Shown here piece by piece: positions 9,039 to 17,289 of a stretch of DNA of 64,000 nt. Both the position numbers and the translations under genes were made by a program. Source of the stretch: JBDWFY01 sp965275915 (GTDB lineage Bacteria; Pseudomonadota; Alphaproteobacteria; Rhizobiales; Stappiaceae); the NCBI GenBank assembly GCA_965275915.1, contig CBDHYI010000007.1, positions 2,176,291 through 2,240,290 of the forward strand, read 5' to 3'. The notes under the pieces were generated by a model. That model saw only the letters and a list, made by a program, of their open reading frames with translations, made no database searches and had not been told where the DNA came from. Numbering within the stretch: the stretch's first letter is position 1; each line of letters starts with the position of its first letter.

Positions 9039-9986
9039 TCAGTTCTTCACCAGGCCGGCGTTTCTGAGAAGCTCGCCGTTCTCTTCAAACGCCTTGCGGA
9101 AAAAGGTGCTGAATTCATCGGTGTTCATATGGCGAATTTCGCGATTCGCCTTTTCCATATTCGCGATGAACCCCTCCGAGGAGATGGCCGTTTCACAGGC
9201 TGAATCGAGCTTGGCCACAACATCGTCCGGTGTGCCGGCCGGCGCAAAAACTCCCATCCAGACGGCGATATCCGAAGGGTGGCCCTTGTCGCCGGATGTT
9301 GGAACATCAGGATGAATTTCGGACCGTTCAGGCGCAAAAATGGCCAGTGCATTCAGGCCGAAGCGGACATCGAAGTCCGAGAACCAGGCCGTCGCATCGG
9401 CGCGTCCGCCCTTGAGTTCGTTCATTGCATCGCCGCCGCCTTTCGTGGGCAGATAACCGACGTCAACACCCCACATGGCGCCAAGCGCAACCGAGGTGAC
9501 GTGAGCCAGAGAACCGGGTGCGGCGCCGGTAAAGGTAATGCCGTCACCTTTGGCCTTGGCTTCCAGATCTTCCCAGGTCTTGAACTCGCTGTCCGCGTCG
9601 ACGACCAGATAAAACGGGCCCGAGGCCACCATGCAGATCGGAATGAAGCTGTCGACGCCGTAGCTGGTGCCGCGCAAATGCGGCTGTGTCGTTGTGGTGC
9701 CCACGGGCATGAAGCCAAGGTTGTACCCGTCCGCAGTTGCCGTTGACAGCTGTGTCGCGCCGACCGTTCCGCCGGCTCCCGTTACGTTGCTGACAACGAC
9801 GGACTGGCCAAGCTGTTTCTCCAGCTCTTCGGCAATGAACCGCGCCGGGACATCAGCTCCTCCGCCGGCGGCAAAAGGCACCATCAGGGAAATGGCGCGA
9901 TCGGGATAATCTGCCAAGGCCGCCCCTGCCGTGCAGAGTGTCAAGGCGGCGGCCGAACCCAGGGTCTTTAGGACCGAATTCATCAT
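9039..9986 (-). CDS. tctC: Tripartite tricarboxylate transporter substrate-binding protein TctC (Bug family)
   Basis: 315 residues with an N-terminal signal peptide (hydrophobic core LGSAAALTLCTAGAALA, cleavage before DYPDRAI). The mature protein begins with the Bug-family pattern YPDRAISLMVPFAAGGGAD and has NVTGAGGTVGATQ, the loop that contacts carboxylate ligands. It binds solute in the periplasm and delivers it to TctAB. GGGAGG precedes a double ATG; either may be used. First gene of the operon and divergent from a lacI-family gene, whose product is the probable regulator. Confidence 0.93.
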   Translation of the reverse strand: MMNSVLKTLGSAAALTLCTAGAALADYPDRAISLMVPFAAGGGADVPARFIAEELEKQLGQSVVVSNVTGAGGTVGATQLSTATADGYNLGFMPVGTTTTQPHLRGTSYGVDSFIPICMVASGPFYLVVDADSEFKTWEDLEAKAKGDGITFTGAAPGSLAHVTSVALGAMWGVDVGYLPTKGGGDAMNELKGGRADATAWFSDFDVRFGLNALAIFAPERSEIHPDVPTSGDKGHPSDIAVWMGVFAPAGTPDDVVAKLDSACETAISSEGFIANMEKANREIRHMNTDEFSTFFRKAFEENGELLRNAGLVKN

Positions 9987-10043
9987 CTATTCCTCCCGAA
10001 AGTTGTTTCACAGCCAGCTTAGCTTGACAGGAAATGCCTGGCT

Positions 10044-10069
10044 ATTGTTGATTGTCTGGCGTCAACAAT
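10044..10069. promoter_or_regulatory. Inverted repeat in the tctC-lacI divergent promoter
   Basis: Perfect 8-bp arms ATTGTTGA and TCAACAAT are separated by 10 bp; a second, overlapping repeat is GATTGT with ACAATC. It sits about 15 bases before the TTG start of the lacI-family gene and downstream of a TTGACA hexamer at 10024-10029. Likely operator of that regulator, although the long centre is atypical for LacI proteins. Confidence 0.5.
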
Positions 10070-10082
10070 CGGGGAGGAGTGT

Positions 10083-11087
10083 TTGGCCAAAAGCAAAAAA
10101 AGGCTTACACAGCGGGATGTTGCAAGGTCCATCGGCATGTCGGACATGACCGTGTCGCGCGTGTTGGCCGGCAGAGGGGTCGTCAACAGCAAGACACGCG
10201 AAAAAGTCCTGAAGGCCGTGTCCGAAATGGGTTATGTGCCGAACCGCCTCGCCGGATCTCTGGCCAGCGCCCGGTCCAACCAGGTTGGCGTCGTCCTGCC
10301 CTCGATCACCGTCGGTATATTTCCGGACGTCGCCGCGGGCATTGCAATGGAACTGGAAAAGGCGGGCTATAACCCGGTCATCGGGATCACGGACTACGAC
10401 CCGGACCGTGAGGAACGGCTGATTGAATCCATGCTGTCGTGGAATGCGGCGGGGATGATCGTAAATGATTTCGTGCACACGCGCCGTGCCGCCAAACTCC
10501 TTTCCGTCTCACCGGCGCCGGTTGTGGAAATCATGCAGCTTGCCGGCGATCCTATCGATCATTGTGTGGGCTTCAACCACTTCGAAGCCGGGGCGGAACT
10601 GGTTCGTCATCTCATCTCCCGCGGCTACAGGCGCTTTGGCTTCCTGGGGTGGCACGGAATGGAATTTGCCGCATCGGCCCGCTTCGAGGGGGTCCGGACC
10701 GTCTTGTCGCAAGCCGGGATCGAACTGTTCGCACCCAGTTGGTACAGTGCCCCGCCGGGAGTCCAGGAAGGGTCGCAGGGGCTGAGGAAACTGCGCGCGG
10801 CGCGGCCGGAAATCGATGTTGTCATCTTCGGCAATGATTTGATGGCGGCGGGTGGATATCTTATGTCCATGAAAATGGGATGGCAGGTGCCGGGAGATAT
10901 CGCCCTTGCCGGTTTCGGTGGGATGGAAATCGGACAGTCGCTCGGCCAAAAGCTGACCACCATAGATTTCCCCCGTCAAAGTGTGGGCCGTACCGCCGCG
11001 CGCACCATCCTGAATTTACTTGTGGGTCAGACAATGCCGAAGGTTCGCGAGTTTCCCTTCGATCTCGTCATCGGCGAAACGGCATGA
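10083..11087 (+). CDS. LacI family transcriptional regulator (TTT/sulfatase operon)
   Basis: 334 residues: an N-terminal LacI helix-turn-helix (TQRDVARSIGMSDMTVSRVLAG) and hinge region (VPNRLAGSLAS), then a periplasmic-binding-protein-like sensor domain (residues about 60-330). The TTG start is supported by GGGGAGG five bases upstream. Divergently transcribed from tctC with an inverted repeat in between, so it probably controls the tctC-tctB-tctA-sulfatase-SDR-SDR operon in response to the imported compound or a product. Its sensor domain shows no obvious specificity. It ends 18 bp from the convergent formylglycine-generating enzyme gene. Confidence 0.92.
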   Translation: MAKSKKRLTQRDVARSIGMSDMTVSRVLAGRGVVNSKTREKVLKAVSEMGYVPNRLAGSLASARSNQVGVVLPSITVGIFPDVAAGIAMELEKAGYNPVIGITDYDPDREERLIESMLSWNAAGMIVNDFVHTRRAAKLLSVSPAPVVEIMQLAGDPIDHCVGFNHFEAGAELVRHLISRGYRRFGFLGWHGMEFAASARFEGVRTVLSQAGIELFAPSWYSAPPGVQEGSQGLRKLRAARPEIDVVIFGNDLMAAGGYLMSMKMGWQVPGDIALAGFGGMEIGQSLGQKLTTIDFPRQSVGRTAARTILNLLVGQTMPKVREFPFDLVIGETA

Positions 11088-11092
11088 AATTA

Positions 11093-11109
11093 ATGGGTCC
11101 TGAGCCTAA
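11093..11109 (-). repeat. 17-bp TAG-bearing palindromic repeat, copy R1
   Basis: Plus strand ATGGGTCCTGAGCCTAA. On the minus strand the TAG within it is the stop codon of the formylglycine-generating enzyme gene (11106-11108). Matches copies R3-R5 elsewhere in the window. Confidence 0.65.
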
Positions 11110-12047
11110 TCGATATCGTAGACAAGACGAAAACCGGTGTGCGAGGTGGAACTGTCCGGCGACGTGCCGCTGCGGGCTGCGATCCTGTAGCGGTAGCAAT
11201 AGCTGGCATGGCACAGAAACGAGCCGCCCTTCACCAGTTTGAAACCGCGCGTGCCGGCATGAGCCGCCCGGGCAGACTTCTTCAACGACCGGACCTTGAA
11301 CGGCTCTGAGGTCCATTCCCACGTGTTGCCGACCATGTTGAACAGGCCATAACCGTTTGGTGCAAATGACTGTGCCGGGGCCGGCCCCGCATAGCCGTCG
11401 AGCGCAAGGTCTGTGTCAGGAAATGTCCCCTGCCAGATGTTGCAGGGAAAATAGCCGGTATCGTCGGGTTCTTCGTTTCCCCAGGGAAACCGCACATCTC
11501 CCAGCCCGCCCCGGGCGGCGTGTTCCCATTCGGCCTCGTTCGGCAGCCGGCCGCCGGCCCACGATGCAAATGCGCGGGCATCGTGCCAGGAGATGTGGAC
11601 CACCGGATGGTCCGGCTCGCGCCGGTCGGCGCTGCCCGGACCGTAGGGATCGCGCCAGCAGGCGCCGTTTACCTCGCACCACCACGGCGCAGCGGCCACC
11701 CTTGGCTTTTCACGGTCTGCCGCAGGGAGAAAGTTCTGGAATACAAAAGAGGACCCCAGCCTCTCGGCATCGGTCTCATGACCGGTCGCGGCGACGAACT
11801 CTTCGAACCGCGCGTTGGTGACGGCGGTCGGGTCGATCCGGAACGGTTTGACCCGGATCGTTCTCAGGGGGCCTTCGCCGTCGGCCGTCAGAACGGGCCG
11901 GTTCGTCCCCAAAAGCGACTGCCCGCCCGGAATATGTATGGTCGATCGCTGCGTTTTCGCCGAAGGCTCTCGCAACGGGAGACTCGCCGATGTGCGCGCA
12001 TGCATCGCGGACCGTTCGGGAGCCGGACTGCAGCCGCAGGCCGTCAT
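11106..12047 (-). CDS. Formylglycine-generating enzyme (sulfatase maturase)
   Basis: 313 residues of the FGE-sulfatase domain family. The C-terminal signature GGSFLCHASYCYRYRIAARS carries the two active-site cysteines (C279 and C284 from this start) at the five-residue spacing of characterised FGEs, followed by PDSSTSHTGFR. It oxidises the motif cysteine of type I sulfatases to formylglycine using oxygen and copper, and would activate the sulfatase encoded at 5498-6997. The ATG at 12047 overlaps the preceding stop by one base (TGATG), indicating coupling; the longer upstream frame lies within the neighbouring gene. It sits in the CoA-ester operon, which links that operon to the sulfatase operon. 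Confidence 0.92.
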   Translation of the reverse strand: MTACGCSPAPERSAMHARTSASLPLREPSAKTQRSTIHIPGGQSLLGTNRPVLTADGEGPLRTIRVKPFRIDPTAVTNARFEEFVAATGHETDAERLGSSFVFQNFLPAADREKPRVAAAPWWCEVNGACWRDPYGPGSADRREPDHPVVHISWHDARAFASWAGGRLPNEAEWEHAARGGLGDVRFPWGNEEPDDTGYFPCNIWQGTFPDTDLALDGYAGPAPAQSFAPNGYGLFNMVGNTWEWTSEPFKVRSLKKSARAAHAGTRGFKLVKGGSFLCHASYCYRYRIAARSGTSPDSSTSHTGFRLVYDID

Positions 12048-13231
12048 CAGGGTGCCTGCCTCTCGTCGGTCCCGACCCGGCCCCAGAGTTTTTCGGAAGC
12101 GATTCTGGCGCCCTCTGCCAACGATCTGAGCTTGGACCAGACCACGCGGTTTTCGACCTCTGTCTTGTAGATTGCCTGGCTGGAAAACCCGCAATCGGTC
12201 GATGCCAGTACGTTCTCCCGGCCACAGCGGTCAGTGAAACGCATGATCCGCTCAGCAACATATTCGGGATGTTCCACGACCGAGCTTGCATGTGTGATGA
12301 CGCCCGGCGCGACGAGCTTGCCGTCCGGCAGCTTCACCTCTTCCCACAGGTGGTATTCGTGTTCGTGCCTGGGGTTCCCCGCTTCGAAGCTGTAGGCTCC
12401 GGCGTTCACTTTCAGCACTTCGTTGACCATCATCGGCAGGTCGGGTTCATAGATCCGCGGACCCTGATTGATGCCGTAGCAGGTGTGATATCGGATTTTC
12501 TCCGGCGCAATGCCCCTGATCGAGTGGTTGACGGTCTCGACAAACATGTTGGCCTTGGCCTGACGCTCCTTCTCGCTCAGCGACGTGTCCATATACACAT
12601 GGGGCAGGAAAGGATCGTCGACCTGCAACAGAAAACCGGCGTCGATGATCGCATTGTACTCCACCGCCAGCGCATCGGCCACCGCATACATGTATTCTTC
12701 CTGGCTGCCGTAATACTCGTTGTGACCCACGCCCGTCACCGCCGCGCACGGCATGAACGCCTCCTCAACACCGTGTTTCGCACACGAGGCACGCAGATTT
12801 TCGAGGTCCTTCTTCAGGTTCTCGTGGCCGACATAGTTCACCGGCCCGACGCAGATCACCGGATGGGCCGGTGCGATGGCGCCGCCAAGATGGGCGCGGG
12901 CGAAGTAGTCTTCGTAATATTCAGGGAACGCCTTTTTCTCCGCAGCGTAGTAACCGGTCTCGAAGCCGGGGCGTTGCTCATAGCCGGTCAGGCGCTCCTC
13001 GATGTAGATCGCGTGGCCGGGTTTGGACATCTCGCCATCGGCGACGATGTCGATGCCCGCGTCGACCTGCTGGGCCACCATCTGATCCACCGAGGCGGCA
13101 ATCTGCGCGTCGAGTGCACCAGCGTCGTAGTCCGCGCCGTCCATCTTGAGCTTGAGAATGTCCAGAAGGTCATGCGGCCGCGGCAGGCTGCCGACATGGG
13201 TGGTCAGAATACGGTCTTTGCTCGTTCTCAT
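12047..13231 (-). CDS. MetE C-terminal-like (cobalamin-independent methionine synthase family) protein
   Basis: 394 residues matching the catalytic barrel shared by MetE and related alkyl-transfer enzymes such as epoxyalkane:coenzyme M transferase. The start ILTTHVGSLPRP is characteristic. Candidate zinc ligands are the His and Cys of RYHTCYG and the Cys of STDCGFSS. It lacks the N-terminal half of true MetE. It lies between 3-hydroxyacyl-CoA dehydrogenase and FGE genes in the CoA-ester operon, so it is more likely a thiol- or folate-dependent alkyl transfer or C-S/C-O bond enzyme than a methionine synthase. The reaction is unknown. Confidence 0.85.
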   Translation of the reverse strand: MRTSKDRILTTHVGSLPRPHDLLDILKLKMDGADYDAGALDAQIAASVDQMVAQQVDAGIDIVADGEMSKPGHAIYIEERLTGYEQRPGFETGYYAAEKKAFPEYYEDYFARAHLGGAIAPAHPVICVGPVNYVGHENLKKDLENLRASCAKHGVEEAFMPCAAVTGVGHNEYYGSQEEYMYAVADALAVEYNAIIDAGFLLQVDDPFLPHVYMDTSLSEKERQAKANMFVETVNHSIRGIAPEKIRYHTCYGINQGPRIYEPDLPMMVNEVLKVNAGAYSFEAGNPRHEHEYHLWEEVKLPDGKLVAPGVITHASSVVEHPEYVAERIMRFTDRCGRENVLASTDCGFSSQAIYKTEVENRVVWSKLRSLAEGARIASEKLWGRVGTDERQAP

Positions 13232-13250
13232 GTCTTCCCGACAGGCGCGG

Positions 13251-14222
13251 TCAACGCACCTCTCCTCCTCTGTTGATCTTGACCCGCCGAACGATTTCCG
13301 CGTCGCGGTCCGCTTTGAAGGCCTCCGGGTCGCGGTCGCGCCAATTGTAGAAGCCCTGGCCGGATTTCATACCCAGCTTGCCGTTCTCAAAAAGCGCGCC
13401 CACCGGCGTCTCGCCGGGATCGGTGATGTTGGACAGATCAGCCCAGACGGCCTTGGCCGCATCGGAGTTGATCAGGTCCAGCCCTGCCAGATCGGCATGC
13501 TCAAAGGCGCCCATGGCGGGCAGGCGGCTGGCATAGCCGACTTTGAGGATTGTGTCGCAGGCCTCCGGCGTCACCAGACCTTTGCCGACCAGCGAGGCAA
13601 ATTCGCGCAATACCGCGTGCTGTATGCGCGCCCACAGAAAGCCGGGAATGTCGGGGCACAGAACAGGTGTTTTGCCGGTCGTAAGCAGGATGTCGGTGGT
13701 GATCCTGATCGCACGTTCACTGCTTTGGGCACCCGGCACAACCTCGACCAGTTCGACCAGATGCGCCGGTTGCGCGTAGTGAGCGACGCAGAAGTTTTCA
13801 GGCCGCTTGAGCGCATACTGGATGTCGCTTGCGGCAAGGGCGGATGTCGTGGAGGACAGGATTGCATCCGGATCGGCGGCCGCTTCCGCCTGCGTCAGCA
13901 GATTCTGCTTGACGGAAATGTCCTCGGCGGCAGCCTCGATCACGAAACGCGCACCAGCCACGGCATCCTGCAACGCCGGGGTCGGTGCGATCCGCGCAAG
14001 GACTTGCGTTCGCTCGGACGGATCGGCCAGCCCCTCGGCGGCCAGAAAATTGAAACTGTCGCCGCATCGCTCCAGCGCCGGTGACAAGGCCTCCGCCCTT
14101 CGGCCCCAAAGCCGCACGGTCATCCCGCCCAGCGCCAGCGAGAGCGCAATCTGCGCCCCCATGGTGCCCGGTCCCAGGACCGCGCAGACGTGCGGGTCAG
14201 CCGACATAGTGCCAGCCGCCAT
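13251..14222 (-). CDS. 3-hydroxyacyl-CoA dehydrogenase family protein
   Basis: 323 residues. The N-terminal Rossmann domain has GPGTMGAQIALSLALGG, followed by FVIEAAAEDISVKQ and SSTTSALAASDI, and the C-terminal 3HCDH domain includes CPDIPGFLWARIQHA and GKLGMKSGQGFYNW. The length fits the single-function family that includes L-carnitine dehydrogenase and L-gulonate 3-dehydrogenase. It should oxidise a 3-hydroxy group with NAD. The start at 14222 overlaps the upstream gene by 26 bp; an ATG at 14207 is an alternative. Context with CaiB and enoyl-CoA hydratase suggests a beta-oxidation-like route. Confidence 0.9.
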   Translation of the reverse strand: MAAGTMSADPHVCAVLGPGTMGAQIALSLALGGMTVRLWGRRAEALSPALERCGDSFNFLAAEGLADPSERTQVLARIAPTPALQDAVAGARFVIEAAAEDISVKQNLLTQAEAAADPDAILSSTTSALAASDIQYALKRPENFCVAHYAQPAHLVELVEVVPGAQSSERAIRITTDILLTTGKTPVLCPDIPGFLWARIQHAVLREFASLVGKGLVTPEACDTILKVGYASRLPAMGAFEHADLAGLDLINSDAAKAVWADLSNITDPGETPVGALFENGKLGMKSGQGFYNWRDRDPEAFKADRDAEIVRRVKINRGGEVR

Positions 14223-15147
14223 CGCGCCGTTCGGCCAGGCCCTTGGTCACGAAATCCTTCAGGCTCGCATCGATAGAGACCAGTGCCCGCCACTCCCGGA
14301 CCATGTTTTGATCGTCGCAGCATTTGTTCCGCAAAGCGGCAAAGGAGATGCCGGGATTGGCTTTCATGTGCGCAATCATCGAGGCCTCGACTGTGTCGAC
14401 CCGCCGCCGGCAGTCATTGACCAGTTCGACGGTCTCGGCTGCGGTCTTGACCTCGTCGTGGGCGAATAGAACCGCTTGCACGTCCCGCTCGGAGAGGAAG
14501 CGCTCGATCTTGTCGAATGTCGCGCGTATGACATTGGGCTCCTCATAGAGGTAGAGCACCGGGTTGAACGGCGGCAGCAGCGGATCCGCTATCACCAGTG
14601 TCCGGGTCGAGCGTTCGAAAAAGCCGACCTCGGCCATGGAATGGCCCAGCACCTCGATCACCTCAAGTTCCACGCCGCCGCCAAGGTCGATGACATCGCC
14701 GTCTTTGATGAACGTCTCTATCGGCCCTTCGGTCGGTCCCATCCAGTCCAGATACTCTTCCTCCAGGGAAAAGTGCTCGCCCTCGGGGAACGCATGCACG
14801 ATCGCCTTGGCGTTCAGCAGGTTGTCGGCAACCCGGTCGGCGCGGGCTTCGTGCCCCATGATGGTGCATCCGGTCTGGGCTTTCAACCAGCCATTATTGC
14901 CTACATGATCCATGTGTTCGTGGGTCAGCAGGAGCAGATCGAGATCGCCATAGTCGATGTCAAGTTCCTTGAACGCCTGCTGCAGGTCGCCCAGTCCACC
15001 GTAAAGCCCGCTGTCAATCAACGCGATCTTGTCCGCTCCGCGGACGAAAAACACGCGTGTCGCGGTTTTCCCCTCGTGATCGCCCGGGAGCCCCATCGAG
15101 ACAACCGAGAACGGCCCGGACTGATGGCTGATGACGGATTTTGCCAT
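14197..15147 (-). CDS. MBL-fold metallo-hydrolase
   Basis: About 316 residues with the metallo-beta-lactamase signature THEHMDHVGNN, which binds two metals, followed by MGHEARADRVADNLL. The C-terminal extension resembles glyoxalase II/RNase Z-like hydrolases with a helical tail. The ATG at 15147 is preferred because AGGTGA precedes it; the frame also has a GTG at 15156. In an operon of CoA-ester enzymes it is a candidate thioesterase or lactonase releasing free acid, but that is inference from position. It begins 9 bases after the enoyl-CoA hydratase stop. Confidence 0.87.
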   Translation of the reverse strand: MAKSVISHQSGPFSVVSMGLPGDHEGKTATRVFFVRGADKIALIDSGLYGGLGDLQQAFKELDIDYGDLDLLLLTHEHMDHVGNNGWLKAQTGCTIMGHEARADRVADNLLNAKAIVHAFPEGEHFSLEEEYLDWMGPTEGPIETFIKDGDVIDLGGGVELEVIEVLGHSMAEVGFFERSTRTLVIADPLLPPFNPVLYLYEEPNVIRATFDKIERFLSERDVQAVLFAHDEVKTAAETVELVNDCRRRVDTVEASMIAHMKANPGISFAALRNKCCDDQNMVREWRALVSIDASLKDFVTKGLAERRDGGWHYVG

Positions 15148-15156
15148 GTTCTTCAC

Positions 15157-15951
15157 CTATTTTCCTTCAAATTCCGGTTCACGTTTTTCCATGAAGGCCG
15201 CTATGCCTTCCTTCCCGTCATGTGTTGCGAAAAGCGCGCCAAGGGTACGCTGTTCCAACGTCAGTCCGGCGGAAAGCGCCGCATCCAGGCCGTCATCGAC
15301 GACCCGTTTGGCCTCCAGCAGGGCAACCGGGGCCATGCCTGCCAATTGTTGAGCAAATTCAACCGCTCGGGGCATCAATGCGTCGGGTGCGCATGCCTCC
15401 AGGGCCACACCGTATTCCACGGCCTCTTGCGCGGTGATCATGCGTCCCGTCATCAACAGTTCCTTGGCACGCATTGGTCCCGCCAGACGGGGCAGGCGCT
15501 GTGTCCCGCCGCCGCCCGGGAGGAGCCCGAGTTTGATCTCGGGCAAACCAAGTTTGGCTTTCTCGTTGACGAGTATGAAATCGCAACACAGGGCGAGTTC
15601 AAACCCGCCGCCCAGCGCATAGCCGTTCACTGCGCAGATGGTCACCTGCGGCAGGTTCGCCACGGCGTCGAAGGTCTGGCGCGATCGCCGCTGAAAATCA
15701 TCGAAGGTCACCTGATCGGCCCCGTGATAGCCGGCGATATCGGCACCTGCCACAAACCCGCGCCCGGTACCGGTCAGGATTACGACGCGTACGTCGTTCT
15801 TGCGCTCACGCAGCCCGTTCACATAGTCGCCCAGGGCCGCCTGGATCTCGAAGTTCAGCGCGCCCAGGGCTTCCTCGCGGTCCACGCGGAGGATCTCGAC
15901 CGGGCCTTTGCGCTCCAGCGCCAGATTGGGGTGCAGGCGTTCCTCGCTCAT
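15157..15951 (-). CDS. Enoyl-CoA hydratase/isomerase family protein
   Basis: 264 residues of the crotonase fold. Oxyanion-hole segments are visible: GRGFVAGADIAGYHG and AVNGYALGGGFELALCCD. The catalytic-glutamate region is KAKLGLPEIKLGLLPGGGGTQRLPRL, as in true hydratases. It would hydrate an enoyl-CoA thioester formed after CoA transfer, feeding the 3-hydroxyacyl-CoA dehydrogenase downstream. The ATG overlaps the CaiB-type gene stop (ATGA). An upstream in-frame extension inside the CaiB gene is a shadow and was not used. Confidence 0.93.
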   Translation of the reverse strand: MSEERLHPNLALERKGPVEILRVDREEALGALNFEIQAALGDYVNGLRERKNDVRVVILTGTGRGFVAGADIAGYHGADQVTFDDFQRRSRQTFDAVANLPQVTICAVNGYALGGGFELALCCDFILVNEKAKLGLPEIKLGLLPGGGGTQRLPRLAGPMRAKELLMTGRMITAQEAVEYGVALEACAPDALMPRAVEFAQQLAGMAPVALLEAKRVVDDGLDAALSAGLTLEQRTLGALFATHDGKEGIAAFMEKREPEFEGK

Positions 15952-17138
15952 CCCAAAGCCCCCGATGCGCGCAATTCGTCGAGCCGGTCTTGCCCCAAAA
16001 CCTCGACGATGACCTCGTCCGTATGTTCGCCCACCTGCGGCGGGACTTGGCGCAGGGAAACCGGGGTTTCCGAGAGATAGACCGGGTTGGCGATGGTGGT
16101 AATCTTGCCGGCCTTCGGGTGATCCATCTCGACCAGCCGGTGCGGTTCGCGGGTGCGGGCATCTTCGAGGGCTTCTTCGCTGGAGCGAACCGGGGCGCAC
16201 CAGACATCGGCCGCGTACAGAACATCCAGCAACTCCGCCGTTGTCATTTTGCGTGTGCTCTCATCGATGCGGAGCTTGGCACTGTCGCGGTCCTCCCAGG
16301 GGTCCATCTCGGCCAGGCCCGGATCTTTCAAAAGCTCCGCCAGTTTGTCCAGCGGGCACATGGCGATTGCGACCCATCCGTCAGAGGTCGGGTGCGGTCC
16401 ATAGGGTACGTCATTCCATGCCGAGGCAATCCCAGCAGCGGACCGTTCCAGGGTGATATTCTGGTTCATCACGGCAAAGTTCTCCTGCGCCATGGCGTTC
16501 AGCGTTGCCTGATACAAGTTCGTTTCAACCCGTTGTCCGATCCCGTGCCGGTCGCGCGCCATGAGCGCCCCAAGTATGCCGATTGCCAGCGCCTGGCTGG
16601 CGGCGAAATCTGCGATCGGCGTGCCGCAATTGGTGGGCGGGTCGTCGTGCCGCCCGGTGTTCATCATCAGGCCGGACATCGCCTGGACCAGCAGATCCTG
16701 CCCCGGCATTCCTTTCCTGGCCAGATAGCTGTCGGACCCCCAGCCCGAGCCGCTGGCATAGATGATCCTGGGATTGGCGGCCTTGAAATCGCTGTAGCCC
16801 AGACCCAACCGGTCCATGACGCCGGAGCGGAAGTTCTCTGTGACCACATCGCAATGCTTGGACATTTCCAGCAGGGCGTCCCGCCCTTCCGGGCTTTTGA
16901 GATCGACCGTGACCGAGCGTTTGTTGCGGTTGAACGCATGGAAGGCCGCACTGTCGCCACCGACCAGTTCGCCGATCATCGGCATGGAACGCATCCATTC
17001 GCCCTTTCCCGGGCGTTCGATTTTCAGTATGTCGGCGCCCATATCGGCTAGCATTTGCGTGCAAAGCGGGCCAAGCATCATCTGCGTGAAGTCGAGAACG
17101 CGAATGCCTTCCAGTGCTAGGCTCTGGCGGGTGGTCAT
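15948..17138 (-). CDS. CaiB/BaiF family CoA transferase
   Basis: 396 residues of the family III CoA-transferase group. Typical motifs are GIRVLDFTQMMLGPLCTQMLADMGAD, the residues preceding the catalytic aspartate (NRNKRSVTVDLKSPEG) and ENFRSGVMDRLGLGY. The family moves CoA between carboxylic acids, as in formyl-CoA, carnitine and bile-acid metabolism. First gene of the operon that ends with FGE; GGAGG lies five bases before the ATG at 17138. An operator-like palindrome sits 51 bp upstream. It probably activates the desulfated acid as a CoA ester. Confidence 0.93.
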   Translation of the reverse strand: MTTRQSLALEGIRVLDFTQMMLGPLCTQMLADMGADILKIERPGKGEWMRSMPMIGELVGGDSAAFHAFNRNKRSVTVDLKSPEGRDALLEMSKHCDVVTENFRSGVMDRLGLGYSDFKAANPRIIYASGSGWGSDSYLARKGMPGQDLLVQAMSGLMMNTGRHDDPPTNCGTPIADFAASQALAIGILGALMARDRHGIGQRVETNLYQATLNAMAQENFAVMNQNITLERSAAGIASAWNDVPYGPHPTSDGWVAIAMCPLDKLAELLKDPGLAEMDPWEDRDSAKLRIDESTRKMTTAELLDVLYAADVWCAPVRSSEEALEDARTREPHRLVEMDHPKAGKITTIANPVYLSETPVSLRQVPPQVGEHTDEVIVEVLGQDRLDELRASGALG

Positions 17139-17188
17139 GTTGTCCTCCATCGGTCCGGAGCAAGACTGTCTTGCCAAGGAGTCCAGTT

Positions 17189-17204
17189 GGTAATACGATT
17201 TACC
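17189..17204. promoter_or_regulatory. LacI-type operator, site 2
   Basis: GGTAATACGATTTACC, flanked by TT and AA, forms a near-perfect palindrome with central CG between the divergent CaiB-type and lacI-family genes. It differs from site 1 (1073-1088) at only one position, T for A at position 6. The likely ligand is the adjacent regulator. Confidence 0.72.
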
Positions 17205-17289
17205 AAACTGTGGTCGAAGAATATACCTTTTGTCAAGTGCCATGGTAATCCTAGGATGCGATCCCATAAATGTCCGGAAAGGAGAACAG

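Noticed and set aside
17230..17289. Longer N-terminus for the second LacI-family regulator
   Set aside because: The added 20 residues precede the usual start of the helix-turn-helix and lack a ribosome site, whereas the GTG at 17290 has a good one.
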